Assembly (NCBI GenBank): GCA_002423545.1
Contig: DIWP01000001.1
Coordinates: forward strand, 205,561-269,560
DNA from: Thermoleophilia bacterium UBA6103
GTDB taxonomy: Bacteria > Actinomycetota > Thermoleophilia > UBA2241
Reading direction: 5' to 3'
DNA length: 64,000 nucleotides
Position numbers and translations under genes: made by a program. Below the pieces are notes generated by a model. It was not told the DNA's origin and did not search any database. It was given only the letters and a program-made list of their open reading frames with translations. This document shows, in pieces, positions 34,294 through 44,500 of this stretch; the first letter of the stretch is position 1, and each line of letters begins with the position of its first letter.

Positions 34294-35518
34294 CTAACGA
34301 CTCGAGCATCTGGAAGTACGTTGAGTAGCCGACGATCGGTACGCTGAGATCACGCGCCTTGCGCGCCTTGCCACTGAGGCTGTCGGGGTCGGCTGCCACA
34401 AGAAGCTGCGTCTTGCGGCTGACCGAACCGGTGACTCGCAGGCCAAGCGTGTGCGCCTGGATCTCGAGATCGGCACGCTCGATCCCGGGCGCCTCGCCGG
34501 TGAAGACGACAGCGTCGCCGGCCTTCAGGCAGAAGCCGCCCACCGTGCACGCCACCGGCTCATCGGCCTTCTCGGCATCGAGAGCGGCGTCGACGGCGTC
34601 CGCATCGAGGCCCAGCAGCGCGGCGACGCGCTCCAGGTCGAGGCGCTCTTCGGGAGTGACGACGCCATCGTTCAGAGCGAGCCGACCAAGGGCGCCCAGA
34701 TAGCTGGCGTGCAGTCTCCCTGCCTCCTCGCGCGAGAGGCCCAGCAGCCCGGCAAGCGCGACAAGCTCGTCCTCCTCGTGGGCCGAGAGTCGGCGGTCAA
34801 GCAGGGCGCGGTCGATCAGCGTGAGGTAGCTGTTGGCCTCGGGGTGAAGCTCGGAACGGGGCGCGCGAGCGGCAAGACGTGCCAAGAAGTGGTCGCGCTG
34901 GGAGGCTGCGCGCTGCTGGCGCGTCACAGGCCGGGCTCTACCGGCCGGCAGCGGAGGCCACTCACCGCGCTCGGCGCAGATGATGGCGTCATGCCAAGAC
35001 CCTGGGAAGTCGTCATCGGTGGCGATGTAGTGGGCCAGAAGGCGGGCGGTAGCGCGAGCGTCGGCAACGGCGGCGTGCGCCGAGTCGAGGGGGCAGCCGA
35101 TGCAGTCACAGCAGGTCGCCAGGTTGCGCGCGCCGTCGGGCAGGTAGAGGCCGGCAAGGCGCATCGTGCACAGCCCGGCGGTCGGGCCGATCGGCACCGA
35201 GATGCCGAGGCGCTCGAACTCGGCGGCCAGGAAGAGAGCGTCGAAGGACAGGTTGTGAGCCACCGGTACCCGGCCCGCGAGCAAGGCGACGACGTCGCCG
35301 GCGACCATGTCGAAGGTCGGCGCTCCATGCAGGTCCGCTCCCGTCAGGCCGTGGACCTCGGAAGCGCCGACGTCGCGTTGTGGGTCGAGGAGCGTCTCCC
35401 ACTCGTCGATCACCGTGCCGCTCTCGTCGGCAAGGACGATGGCGATCTCGATCATACGGTGGTGATGGGCGGGCGAGAAGCCGGTGGTCTCAAGGTCGAC
35501 GATCGCGTAGCTGGTCAT
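34274..35518 (-). CDS. DEDDh exonuclease with C-terminal BRCT domain
   Basis: 414 residues from ATG 35518. Residues about 1-170: YAIVDLETTGFSPA (motif I Asp-Glu), VPVAHNLSFDALFL (motif II), and HAAVADARATARLL (motif III, His-x4-Asp), the DnaQ-like 3'-5' exonuclease. The middle (about 230-320) is a TerB-like acidic helical region (NDGVVTPEERLDLERVAALLGL). The end (about 335-414) is a BRCT domain (AVVFTGEAPGIERADLE, TQLLVAADPDSLSGKARKA). Such proteins are common in actinobacteria and act in DNA processing. The glycosylase stop codons overlap its 3' end. Confidence 0.85.
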   Translation of the reverse strand: MTSYAIVDLETTGFSPAHHHRMIEIAIVLADESGTVIDEWETLLDPQRDVGASEVHGLTGADLHGAPTFDMVAGDVVALLAGRVPVAHNLSFDALFLAAEFERLGISVPIGPTAGLCTMRLAGLYLPDGARNLATCCDCIGCPLDSAHAAVADARATARLLAHYIATDDDFPGSWHDAIICAERGEWPPLPAGRARPVTRQQRAASQRDHFLARLAARAPRSELHPEANSYLTLIDRALLDRRLSAHEEDELVALAGLLGLSREEAGRLHASYLGALGRLALNDGVVTPEERLDLERVAALLGLDADAVDAALDAEKADEPVACTVGGFCLKAGDAVVFTGEAPGIERADLEIQAHTLGLRVTGSVSRKTQLLVAADPDSLSGKARKARDLSVPIVGYSTYFQMLESLGGLRVI

Positions 35519-35629
35519 CGTCTCCGCCCCTCGTTCTCGGAAACGTCGCCCATGGTACTTGCTACCGCCGACGGAAGCGTGGACCCTGCACAACCTCCAT
35601 CGTGCTCATCTAGTCACGTGATGCACGTG

Positions 35630-35668
35630 AGCGGCAACCCGCAGGGTCGTGCGGCTCGATGTGCTTGT
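35630..35668. repeat. 39-bp interspersed repeat, copy B
   Basis: 37 of 39 bases match copy A at 29059-29097 (differences at the 19th and 22nd bases). It lies 7 nt behind the stop codon of the YoeB gene, the same relation as copy A to its gene. Confidence 0.8.
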
Positions 35669-35675
35669 GAGCCCT

Positions 35676-35939
35676 CTATTCGTAGTGCGTCCACATCCGG
35701 AGGATCTTGACAGCCTGCTCAGGAGAGATCACCTGGTAGGCGAGCCGGTGTTGAATGTTGATGCGACGCGAGTAGGCGCCTCTCAAGTCGCCGACGAGCT
35801 TCTCGAAAGGCGGCGGGCTCTGAAAGGGGTCCTCGCGCACCACCTCGAGCAGCGCCTCGGCCTTCGGGCGCAGTCCGACCGCCGCGAGCTTGCGGGCGTC
35901 TTTCTGCGCCTGTTTGGTGAAGTACAGACCCCAGCTCAC
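35676..35939 (-). CDS. yoeB: YoeB-type mRNA interferase toxin
   Basis: 87 residues, normal for YoeB, from a GTG overlapping the antitoxin stop (GTGA). FTKQAQKDARKL, DPFQSPPPFEKLVGDLRGAYSRRINIQHRLAYQV and the end KILRMWTHYE are the YoeB signature with the catalytic Glu, Arg and His. It would cleave ribosome-bound mRNA when free of the antitoxin. The 39-bp repeat stands just behind the gene. Confidence 0.9.
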   Translation of the reverse strand: MSWGLYFTKQAQKDARKLAAVGLRPKAEALLEVVREDPFQSPPPFEKLVGDLRGAYSRRINIQHRLAYQVISPEQAVKILRMWTHYE

Positions 35940-36178
35940 CAGCCGGGCTCACCGTCGAGTTCCTCGAGCGGCGTCGCCATGCCCTCGCGGATAGACTCGC
36001 GCATGCCGGGAGTGGAGAGCAGGTGCAGCGTCTCCTGGACCGCGCGCCAGTCGTCCTCGGCCAAGAGCACAGCGTTGCCGCGGCGGCCCGTGATCTGCAC
36101 GGGTTCGTGCGACTCTGAGACCTCGTCAAGCAACTTGTAGAGAAGCCGACGCGCTTCCGTCGCAGTGATCGTGGTCAT
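35936..36178 (-). CDS. yefM: YefM/Phd-type antitoxin
   Basis: 80 residues: TITATEARRLLYKLLDEVSESHEPVQITGRRGNAVLLAEDDWRA is the Phd/YefM DNA-binding and dimer domain; the C-terminus (about 50-80) wraps the toxin. It neutralises YoeB and represses its own promoter, where a 10-bp inverted repeat stands. Gene order antitoxin-toxin with overlap is standard. Confidence 0.9.
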   Translation of the reverse strand: MTTITATEARRLLYKLLDEVSESHEPVQITGRRGNAVLLAEDDWRAVQETLHLLSTPGMRESIREGMATPLEELDGEPGW

Positions 36179-36560
36179 GATGCCTCCGCGTACCGTACGT
36201 GATAGCGTACGTTACCTGACCGTCTCTGTCAAGGTGCCCGAGCAGGGCTACCAAGCATTCTGCGGGCTGCCCAGGCTCGTATGCAGCTGCTGTGGGCATA
36301 GTACACGCCGAACGGGAGGAGAGATGCCACGTAGCATCACCCGCCACACCGACGATGAGCAGACCGGCGACGAGCACCCACAACAGGCGGGAGTGACCAC
36401 CTCGAGGGGGGCCGTTTCGAGGCGCTCGTGGGGGTCCGGGTTCCCTCCTGGCCGTCGGCTGGGCGGTGGCCTGCGGGGATTCGGTTGGATCACAGAATGC
36501 GCACGCGTTTCCCTCACCATAGACCACGCGACCGCACTGCGGGCAGATCCGCGATTGCAC
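36126..36560 (-). CDS. Zinc-ribbon plus membrane-helix protein, probably truncated by the toxin-antitoxin module
   Basis: 144 residues from GTG 36560, chosen for the upstream GAGGAGAGG. ICPQCGRVVYGEGNACAFC is a clear zinc ribbon at residues about 5-25; after a Pro/Arg-rich linker comes LLWVLVAGLLIVGVAG. The following codons run through the yefM promoter and 53 nt into its coding frame, which gives a His-rich end unlike a natural domain. The 3' end is therefore probably replaced. Confidence 0.45.
   Translation of the reverse strand: MQSRICPQCGRVVYGEGNACAFCDPTESPQATAQPTARREPGPPRAPRNGPPRGGHSRLLWVLVAGLLIVGVAGDATWHLSSRSACTMPTAAAYEPGQPAECLVALLGHLDRDGQVTYAITYGTRRHHDHDHCDGSASASLQVA
36190..36232 (-). 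promoter_or_regulatory. Autoregulated yefM-yoeB promoter with inverted repeat
   Basis: On the minus strand TTGACA (36227-36232) and TACGCT (36204-36209) are 17 nt apart. The inverted repeat GTACCGTACG/CGTACGTTAC at 36190-36199 and 36206-36215 (9 of 10 matched) overlaps the -10, in the place YefM-type antitoxins bind. Confidence 0.7.
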
Positions 36561-36896
36561 AGCGGCCTCTCCTCGGCGGTAGCTTACAAATCCCGTACCA
36601 ATACAACGTTGTCGGTAGCGCGACGATGCCTCATGAGCGCCATGGGCTGTCGGCACTAGCACACGTGCACCGAAGCGTCGCCGTGCGGAGCGGCGATCCG
36701 ACTAGTCGATGGTCGGGTGTGACCTCAAGTGCCCACCAGTCTCTGCCGAAGAGCGTGTGACGGGCCTCGGCAACGCAAGGTCTGCGTGCCTGCTACGACT
36801 GTGGTCAAGGGCGCCTGAGATAGCTGCCGACTGTGGTACGTGGTACAACCGTACGGAGCCAGTCGTGAAAGACAGGTGGTGGGCCATGGGCGTGGC
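36561..36896. other. 336-bp gap without a supported gene
   Basis: Only short frames occur here and none resembles a protein family. The direct upstream region of the membrane protein at 36897 contains no clear promoter pair. Nothing more can be said. Confidence 0.4.
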
Positions 36897-38099
36897 ATGA
36901 CGAGACACGGGATGCTCAAGCAGGCGGATCTCCCTCTCGAGGGAGTGATCCTGCTGATCGCCGGCATGACGCTACTCATCACCGGCGTCCTGCTCTTCCC
37001 AGTGGCTACGGGGGCGCTCGCGTACTACGAGGACGGTCTGTACGGACTGCTGCTTGTGATGTTCGCCGTGCAGATGATCGCCCTGGGGAAGACGCCGTTC
37101 GGCGACCTGCGCACGTCGAAGCTGCCGCTCGTCGTGGGCGTGGCCATCGCGGCCGTGGGCATCGTCACGTGCCTCATCCCCGACCTGCTCGGCGAGCTGC
37201 CGCGCCTGGCGCTCTTCGTCTGCTTCGGCCCAGGCGGGCTCCTGCTTCTGCTGCAGATGATCATCGACAAGCAGAAGCTCAGGGCCTGGGCCGGCTACGG
37301 CGGCGTCTTCTGGCAGCTGATCGCCGCCTGCACCTCCGTCTACGTGCTCTCGATGCTGATCGGCGGGCTCATCCTGTTCCCGAGCCTGCTGACGACCACG
37401 CTGACGGCGGCGGCGGCTCTGCTCTACGGGGCGGCGATCGTGTACCTCGCTCTCGTGCTGCGCGTCGTCTATCTCAGGCATCCTGAGGCGGCGAAGCCGC
37501 CCGCAGGGGATGCCGCCCTGCCGATCGACAAGGCCATGTTGCTGCTGATGGGTGTCTTCATGCTGCTGCTCGGCCTGCTGCTCATCCCCGTCAGCCGGGG
37601 CGAGCTGCCCTTCGCCGGCAGCGCCCAGCTGGGCCTGCTGATGATCATCATCGCCATCCAGATGGTCGCCTCGGGCAGCACGCCGATCGGCCCGTTTCGG
37701 CGCTCCTGGCTGATGGTCGGCTGCGGCCTTGTCTTCGCAGCACTCGGCATCGTGTCGTGCATCGTCCCGGAGATTCTGGTGCCGACGCTGACGTACCTCG
37801 TCGGCGCGCTGAACGTGCTCGGCGGGGCGATCGTGCTGGTGAAGTCCTTCCTGCCTCGCCTCGGCAGGCGCGGGGAGCCGCGCGAGCCCACGCCGCCGAT
37901 CCTCGTCAAGGTCTTCGCGGCCATGGTGGTCATGAACGCGCTGACCATCGTGTTCGGCATCACGATGTTCTTTTCGGGCCTGCTCCCGCCGGCGGTCATC
38001 GGCGCGGTCCTGGCCGCCAACGGGTGCGTGTTGCTGTACCTGCTGCACCTCCTCGTGGTCCTGGACAAGGTGCAGGGCGATGGGGAGGTCGCCGTGTAG
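36897..38099 (+). CDS. Membrane protein made of two homologous five-helix halves
   Basis: 400 residues from ATG 36897 (longer in-frame starts exist). Two copies of one membrane unit can be aligned: GVILLIAGMTLLITGVLLFP with LLLMGVFMLLLGLLLIP, QMIALGKTPFGDLRTSKLPL with QMVASGSTPIGPFRRSWLM, and AVGIVTCLIPDLL with ALGIVSCIVPEIL. A charged linker near residue 195-215 separates them. The protein is probably a channel or transporter-like membrane protein; family not recognised. It is followed by the SDR gene and may form one transcription unit. Confidence 0.7.
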   Translation: MTRHGMLKQADLPLEGVILLIAGMTLLITGVLLFPVATGALAYYEDGLYGLLLVMFAVQMIALGKTPFGDLRTSKLPLVVGVAIAAVGIVTCLIPDLLGELPRLALFVCFGPGGLLLLLQMIIDKQKLRAWAGYGGVFWQLIAACTSVYVLSMLIGGLILFPSLLTTTLTAAAALLYGAAIVYLALVLRVVYLRHPEAAKPPAGDAALPIDKAMLLLMGVFMLLLGLLLIPVSRGELPFAGSAQLGLLMIIIAIQMVASGSTPIGPFRRSWLMVGCGLVFAALGIVSCIVPEILVPTLTYLVGALNVLGGAIVLVKSFLPRLGRRGEPREPTPPILVKVFAAMVVMNALTIVFGITMFFSGLLPPAVIGAVLAANGCVLLYLLHLLVVLDKVQGDGEVAV

Positions 38100-38179
38100 G
38101 CACTGCGTGTCGCGCGCGACTCGGCAACAACTGCGGGGGACCTTGCCCGCGAGCTCGTCTGACGGAGGAGGAACGGATC

Positions 38180-38977
38180 ATGGCCGACGTGTTTGAAGGC
38201 AAGTCCTGCGTGGTGACCGGCGGGACGTCGGGGATAGGCTTCGCGGTCGCGGAGGCGCTCCTGAAGCGCGGAGCCTTCGTCAGCGCCGTGGGGTATCCGC
38301 AGGAGAGCGTGGACGCGGCGCGGGAGAAGCTTGCGACGTACCAGAACGCGCGCTGCGCGCTCGTCGACGTGACCGACTGGGATGCCGTGAAGGCGATGGT
38401 GGACGAGGCGGTCGAGACCTGCGGCCGCCTGGACTACCTGTTCAACAACGCGGGGATGGGCGGCACGGCGCCCTACGAGAAGGTCGAGCTGAAGCACTGG
38501 AAGATGATCATCGACCTCAATCTCTGGGGCGTCGTCTACGGCGTGCACGCGGCCTTCCCGGTGATGGTCGAGCAGGGTTCGGGGCACATCGTCAACACGT
38601 CGTCCATCGCGGGCCTTATTCCGACCCCTTATCAGGCCTTGTATTGCGCCACCAAGTACGCCGTGGCCGGCATGACGGAGGCGCTGCGGTATGAGCACGA
38701 GTACCGCGGCATCGCCTTCTCCACGGTGTGCCCCGGCAACGTGGCGACGCCCATCTTCGGCGACTCCGCGCCGCCGAAGGACGCGATCACCCCTGACGAG
38801 GCGGCCACCATCATCCTCGCCGGCGTGGAGCGCAAGGACGGCCTGATCGTCTTCCCGGAGGCCACCAGAGACCTGTACCTGGACCTGTGGGCGGACCCGG
38901 CGAAGATGGAGGCCGAGATGCGCACGATGGCGGACGAGCGCAGGAAGGCCTACGAGACCGGCGGGAACTACTACTGA
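38180..38977 (+). CDS. Short-chain dehydrogenase/reductase (SDR)
   Basis: 265 residues from ATG 38180 with GGAGGAG upstream. TGGTSGIG (cofactor), NNAG near residue 90, HIVNTSSIAG (Ser) and YCATKYAVAG (Tyr-x3-Lys) are the complete classical SDR set. DFA-like VDVTDWDAVKAM suggests NAD(P)H. The substrate cannot be named; the following DUF362 gene 14 nt away suggests they share a pathway. Confidence 0.85.
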   Translation: MADVFEGKSCVVTGGTSGIGFAVAEALLKRGAFVSAVGYPQESVDAAREKLATYQNARCALVDVTDWDAVKAMVDEAVETCGRLDYLFNNAGMGGTAPYEKVELKHWKMIIDLNLWGVVYGVHAAFPVMVEQGSGHIVNTSSIAGLIPTPYQALYCATKYAVAGMTEALRYEHEYRGIAFSTVCPGNVATPIFGDSAPPKDAITPDEAATIILAGVERKDGLIVFPEATRDLYLDLWADPAKMEAEMRTMADERRKAYETGGNYY

Positions 38978-38991
38978 GAGGGGGCCCTGCG

Positions 38992-41334
38992 ATGACCTGG
39001 GATACCGAAGGCTCGCTGATCGGCGCGGTCAGGCTCGACCCGGCCCAGGCCTGCGGAGACGTGCCGGGCCTGCTTGAACGCACGATCAAGCAGGGCGACG
39101 ACGCGGCGTGGGCGCTTCTCAAGCAGCGGATCGACTACGTCTACGACCGCCTCGGGTATGCAGTGGCGCCGGTGTTGAAGAGGGATGACCTGCGGCAGCG
39201 CATCCGGGCGGAGGTGGAGGCGGGGAGGAAGCTGTTCTTCAAGCCGAACGTCGTCACTGCCACTGTGCTCGACTTCCCCGGCGACGGCACTCCGGGACTG
39301 ACGACCGCTGTGGTGGCCGCCACCCCCTGGACGTTCATGGCCGCCCTTCTGCGGTTCTTCCACGACGAGCTCGGCATCCGCTTCTGCCAGATGGCTGTGG
39401 GCGAGGCCGGCGTGACCACGGGGGCCTACGCCAGCATCCTCGCCTGCCCGCCGGAGGCTGTGCTCGAGGGGCGCATCCAGCGCCCCGACGGTGAGGTCAC
39501 GTGCGTGGGCTACCCCTTCTACTTCGTGAGGAGGTACCTGGCGGAGCAGGTGGCGCCGCTCGATGCCCGCGACGATCCGATGAGCGGCTACGCGGAGAGC
39601 GTGAGCGGGACGTATCTGACCCCCGGCGAGGCCACCCGCCGGGGCAGGCTCATGATGTACGACCTGAACCAGGCGGAGCTGCCGGGCCGGGGGCGCCTCG
39701 TGCCCGTCCCCGATGGCGGCGACAACTACCCCGAAGGCGTCTTGCTGCACACGGCGCTGGTCGGCGACCCCGACGAGCCGGAAGGCTACCCGGGCAGCGT
39801 ACTGGTCAACTGCCCGGTGCTCAAGGTCCACTGCAACTCGGTCATCACCAGCGCCATCAAGAACCTCGGCATCGGCGGATGGCCGATGCGCGCACGGCAC
39901 GGCGACGATCCGAACGATCACGACTGGCTCTACGCGTTCCCCCACGCCGACCCGCCGGGGATGAAGGGCGGCGTACCGGGCGGGCCGAACAAGGGCGGCG
40001 TGTACCACGCCTGCTGGTACGTGAAGAAGGTCAACGCGGAGGGCATGCCGCTGGAGATAGCCGAGACGCCCAACCGCGGCCTCGACGGGACCATGGTGGA
40101 CATCAACTTGGCCATCCGCAGCCAGATCCCGTGCGCGCTTCACGTCGTGGACGCCATCCGGCCGGTCAACATCGAACACGGGGGCAACGGCACGGGCGTG
40201 GCTCTGGACGAGGGCCTCATCCTCGCGTCCGAGGACCCTGTGGCTGTGGACCTGTTCTCGGCGCGCTACCTGTTCAAGACCGTCCCCCGGAGCCCCGCCG
40301 CTCCCGCCACGTTCGAACGCCCGCTCCTCATCCCCCGCTACGACGAGGCGCTGGGCGCGATCGTCGACGAAGAGACCGTCATGGACGCTCGCGTCTCGCG
40401 CTCAAGGCTCTTCGACTACGCCGCCGGCCGCGGGCTCGGTCAGGTCGACTACCACGTGGAGGGCACGGACGTGACGGCCGCGGATACTGCGTCCGGCGGC
40501 CCCGTGCCCCTGGTCACCCTGGACGGCCATTTCGGCAAGGTCAGGGACGGACGGTTTGAGGACGTCGTGACCCGTGAGTTCTACTACGACGTCCCCAAGA
40601 TCCTCTGGGACCTGCAGCCGATCATGCTGGCCCACGCTCGAGCGACGGACGCGCTGACCCTGGCCGCTCTGGGGTCCGACAGCGGCTACCTCGCCGAGTT
40701 CATGGCCCTGGACGAGGACGGGGACGGTGTCGTCGACGACAGCGAGTCCGGCACGACGGGCCTGTGGGACTGCCAGTGCGCCGGCGGCGGCATCGGCCTC
40801 AACCTGCAAGCGCACGGCCACACGCACCACGGCAACTTCCACGGCCCGTCGCGGATCCTCAAGTTCGCCGACAAGGCCTGGAACGCGGATACCTCCGGTG
40901 GGACTCGCCACAGCGTGGACACCATGAGGATCGGCATCGACTCCATAGCCTTCACGACTGCGATGGACATGTCCCGAGGGGAGCCGGCCACGGACACGTT
41001 CTTCGACATTCCCATCGGGACCGGGGCGGACGACAGGTCCAGGTGGCCCAGCCTGCAGTTCGCGCGTTATGTCTCGGAGGCAGGGATGATCCGCGACGTT
41101 CTCTACCCTGAGGCCAAGGCTCACGCGGAGGAGACCGGCCAGGAGTTCACCCTCTTCGTGCCGGACGCGGCGCCTTACTTCCCCTCCGCGTCCTACGACC
41201 CGGACGGGCTGCCCGGCATCGTCGCGATCAGCGACAAGGAGCTGCTCCCCAACGGCGAAGCAAACCCGCAGTACGATCCGGACTTCGCGGCGAAGGTCTT
41301 CACGGTCAGGTTCCAGAACGGCGAGAGGTGGTGA
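38992..41334 (+). CDS. DUF362 family protein
   Basis: 780 residues from ATG 38992. GRKLFFKPNVVTATVL, NCPVLKVHCNSVITSAIKNL and GIGGWPMRAR match the DUF362 core (residues about 70-480), a family whose members are often iron-sulfur or ferredoxin-linked. No Cys cluster of the 4Fe-4S type is visible (WDCQCAGGG only). The C-terminal 200 residues are an additional domain with many acidic and aromatic residues and one EF-like DEDGDGVVDD. Function unknown; next to the SDR. Confidence 0.65.
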   Translation: MTWDTEGSLIGAVRLDPAQACGDVPGLLERTIKQGDDAAWALLKQRIDYVYDRLGYAVAPVLKRDDLRQRIRAEVEAGRKLFFKPNVVTATVLDFPGDGTPGLTTAVVAATPWTFMAALLRFFHDELGIRFCQMAVGEAGVTTGAYASILACPPEAVLEGRIQRPDGEVTCVGYPFYFVRRYLAEQVAPLDARDDPMSGYAESVSGTYLTPGEATRRGRLMMYDLNQAELPGRGRLVPVPDGGDNYPEGVLLHTALVGDPDEPEGYPGSVLVNCPVLKVHCNSVITSAIKNLGIGGWPMRARHGDDPNDHDWLYAFPHADPPGMKGGVPGGPNKGGVYHACWYVKKVNAEGMPLEIAETPNRGLDGTMVDINLAIRSQIPCALHVVDAIRPVNIEHGGNGTGVALDEGLILASEDPVAVDLFSARYLFKTVPRSPAAPATFERPLLIPRYDEALGAIVDEETVMDARVSRSRLFDYAAGRGLGQVDYHVEGTDVTAADTASGGPVPLVTLDGHFGKVRDGRFEDVVTREFYYDVPKILWDLQPIMLAHARATDALTLAALGSDSGYLAEFMALDEDGDGVVDDSESGTTGLWDCQCAGGGIGLNLQAHGHTHHGNFHGPSRILKFADKAWNADTSGGTRHSVDTMRIGIDSIAFTTAMDMSRGEPATDTFFDIPIGTGADDRSRWPSLQFARYVSEAGMIRDVLYPEAKAHAEETGQEFTLFVPDAAPYFPSASYDPDGLPGIVAISDKELLPNGEANPQYDPDFAAKVFTVRFQNGERW

Positions 41335-41537
41335 GCCGGAGGGCCGGGCCGCCTCGGCTGGGGAGACCGAGAAGACCTGGCCGTCGAGGATGTCCTACGC
41401 GGCCGTCTTGAAGGCGTGCTCCAGGAAGAGATTCGCGACCACGCCGTTCGTTGTCGACCCCGGCCGGGCCTCGACTCGGAACCACGGCCACGGCCAGACG
41501 GTCACGGCAGACGCCGCAAGGTCCCCGAAACGCTGCA

Positions 41538-44500
41538 CTACTCCAGCAACGATGCCAGCCGTGGCGCGACCCGGGCGTGGGTGATGCTCACAGCCTGTGG
41601 CGCCATGGTGCCGGACGGGGCGTTCTTGCCGCTGCCGATGGTCAGAGTCAGATTCTGGACGAGGAACTCGCCCAGGAGGTGACGCTCCAGATCGCCACCG
41701 CCCAGCCTGAGCGTCAGGGCGCCCGACGTGGTGTAGCGACAGCGGAGGTAGATCCCGTGGGGAGTCCTGCCCTTGGCAGTGAACGTTCCTCCCTTCCTGG
41801 TGAAGGGCCCCACGTGGAGGACCGTCTGGTTGATCTTCAGGTCGAATCCCGCGCGTTTCAGGAGGCTGCGCTGCACGCGGACTCCGGTCAGCGTGAAGCG
41901 TGCCTTCCCGGACCGCTTGGCGTCTACGACTGTGGAGATGGTCGCTTTGCGCAGGTCGACGGCCGGACTCCCGGCGGCCTTGACGCTCTTGCCGGCACCC
42001 GCCGGCCTGATGGCGGCCGCCTTGAACTTCGCCGTGCATGCCACCGGCAGGTGTGCGTGCTGAGGCGCTTCGGTGCCTAGGAGTGCGACGGGCAGGTGAC
42101 CGGCGGCGGCGCCCAGTATTGAACGAGTCACCGAGCCGCGTTGCAGAGTGACCGACCAGCGTGCCCCCCGCGGGTGGATGGTGAGCTTCACCCGTGCCTT
42201 CCGGCCCCAGCCCCGTGGCCGCCAACTGGCGACGTACGTCACGTGGTCTCCTCGGCCGTGCCTGCGCCAGGCAGTGGCGGGCACGCGGTAGCTGCTGTTC
42301 TCGATGAGAAGCCTGAGCTCGTGAGCCCGGGCGGTAGCCGAGTCGTTCAAGTACGGCTTGAGATGACGGAAGGCCTCTGGGAGGGCCGCATTCTTGACCG
42401 CCACGTTGCACGTGCCGCCTTTGAGACGAGTGATGCCGACGCTCGTGGGGACGATGCGCTCGAACCGAGCCGTGGCTGTCACGCCTCCGTGCCCCTTGGC
42501 CACCACTCGCGCGTTCCGCTTCTTGCCGTCGATGAGCCTGGCGATCGAACTGCCGGCGAGCTTCCATCCCTTGAAACGGTATCCAGGAGCCGGCGAAGCA
42601 GAGATGAGCGCTCCGCTCGAGTCCGCCGTTCCCAGCATGACTCCGCCTGCCGCACGCGTACCGTTCAAGACGCTGACCTGTCCGCCGCTCGACGGCGAGC
42701 ACCGGACGGCGATGCGGCACTGCGGGGACGCGGCCGAGCCGGCGGAGGTGTCCGGTACCTGCTCGTAAGATGTCACCTGGTAGTCGATGCACCAGGGCGT
42801 CTGGTAGTTGCCGCCGGTGCGGAACGCGTCGGGGATCCAGTAGGCGTCGGCGTCCTTGGCCCTCAGCCAGTAGGCGTTGAGAGTGATGGACTGTACCGAC
42901 CCGGCCTCCTGGCCCTCCGGCGGCTGAGGCAGGCCAAGCGAGGCCACCGTCTTCGCCGTGGTGGTCGTCTGGTCGACGACCTGGTGCGAGCAGGAGTAGT
43001 CGCCGCTGAAGAAGGGGATCCTGAGCTTCGCCGAGACGCCGTTGGAGACCACGTCGTCCTGGGTGGCCTGGCTCTGCGTGAACGAGAGCGTCGAGGGTCC
43101 TCCGCCGGCGGTGTGCGACAACGTCATCTGCGTGCCGTCGCCGCTGGTGTCGAACAGATCGCCGTGATCGCCCTGCCTGGCCTGCCCCAGCGGGTCGACA
43201 CCGAGCCAGTCCTGGGGCGACAGGGTGTCGAACCGGCTCGCCATGCCGGTGAACATGGGGTCGCTGCCGGGGTCGGTGAGGCTGAACGACTTCGGGACCA
43301 GCCCGTTCGGCGAGTCGGGGAGCGGGTTGACGACGAAGACCGACTCCGAGACGCCGTCGCCGATCTCGCCCTCGTCCCAGTCCAGCCGCGTGAAGCGCTG
43401 CAACTGGAAGCTGCTGATCTGCTTGAAGAGCGCGGTCCCGGTCGGCGTCTGCGTCGGGCCCGGCCAGAAGGTCTCGCTGTTCGCGACGGTCAACTGGTTC
43501 GAGGTGGTGTCTTCCCTGTCGGTCGTCCACGAGAGCTCAGGCTCGAACGGGAGCTTGAGCCCGTGCTTCCCTTCGCCCTCCGCGCTCATGGAGAACCCGG
43601 CGCCGCCGTCCGTCGTGTCGATCGTCGTCGTCCCCGCCGTGTTGCTCTGCCCGAAGAGCACCGAGGAGAAGTAGTTGATGCCGCCGCCGAGAGGGAACAC
43701 CGCCGATTGCGCGTTGCCGTTGAGGTACGTCGGCGGCGTGCCGTACATGATCCCGATCAACTGGAGGTCGGATGAGTCGGGTGGGAGCGGATAGGGATAG
43801 CTGATCGGCGTCGCGAGCGGGTCGCCGTTCTCGTCGGTCGTGTCGGTCTTGACCGGCTGGAGAGTGTCGGAGTCGAGAGACACCACGGCGCCGACCACGC
43901 CCGTGTAGTTGTTCGTGTCCTTGCCGTTCTTGGTCTTGGACCCCTTCGCGTGCAGCTGAGTCGCCGTCGCCCAGACGATGCGCTGCCGCGAGGAATCGTA
44001 GACCAGGGGAGTCACGGAGGCCGACGGGGACGGGGACGGGGACGGGGTGATGCCCGACGGGTTCGTCGGCCCGTCCGGGTCGTCCACCGCGAGAGTGGTC
44101 GCGAAGAAGTTGCGCTGCACGAGACCCTCGGCGTCGACGAGCTGGTACACGACGTTCGCCGCTTCCAGGTCGTTCATATCGGTGTCGCACATGAGTCCGC
44201 GCCGCTGCCAGGCGCTGTACCGCTGAGGTGAGCTCCCCAGCACGGGCACGCTCTGGGAGTGGTCGATCGGGACCTCGAAGACGTCCAGGAGCTCCGGCTG
44301 GATCGTGTCGTAGTGCATGGTCACACCATGCGTGTGGTCGTTGACCAGCCAGCGGTTGAGGGTGCCGAAGGTGCGGGTCATCACGGTCAGCACATCGCCG
44401 CGCGGACCGTTCGTGACGCCGCCCCTCAGCAAGCGGATGTTCAGGGCTCCGGACTGGGCCACGAGGCCGGAGCCGTTCATGCTCGGCCCCGGGTCTGGGC

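Noticed and set aside
29059..35668. Integron attC sites for the 39-bp repeats
   Set aside because: Position behind stops fits, but no RYYYAAC/GTTRRRY pair, no array and no integrase.
41395..43530. 711-codon minus-strand frame
   Set aside because: Lies in another frame inside the exported protein gene; composition is shadow-like.
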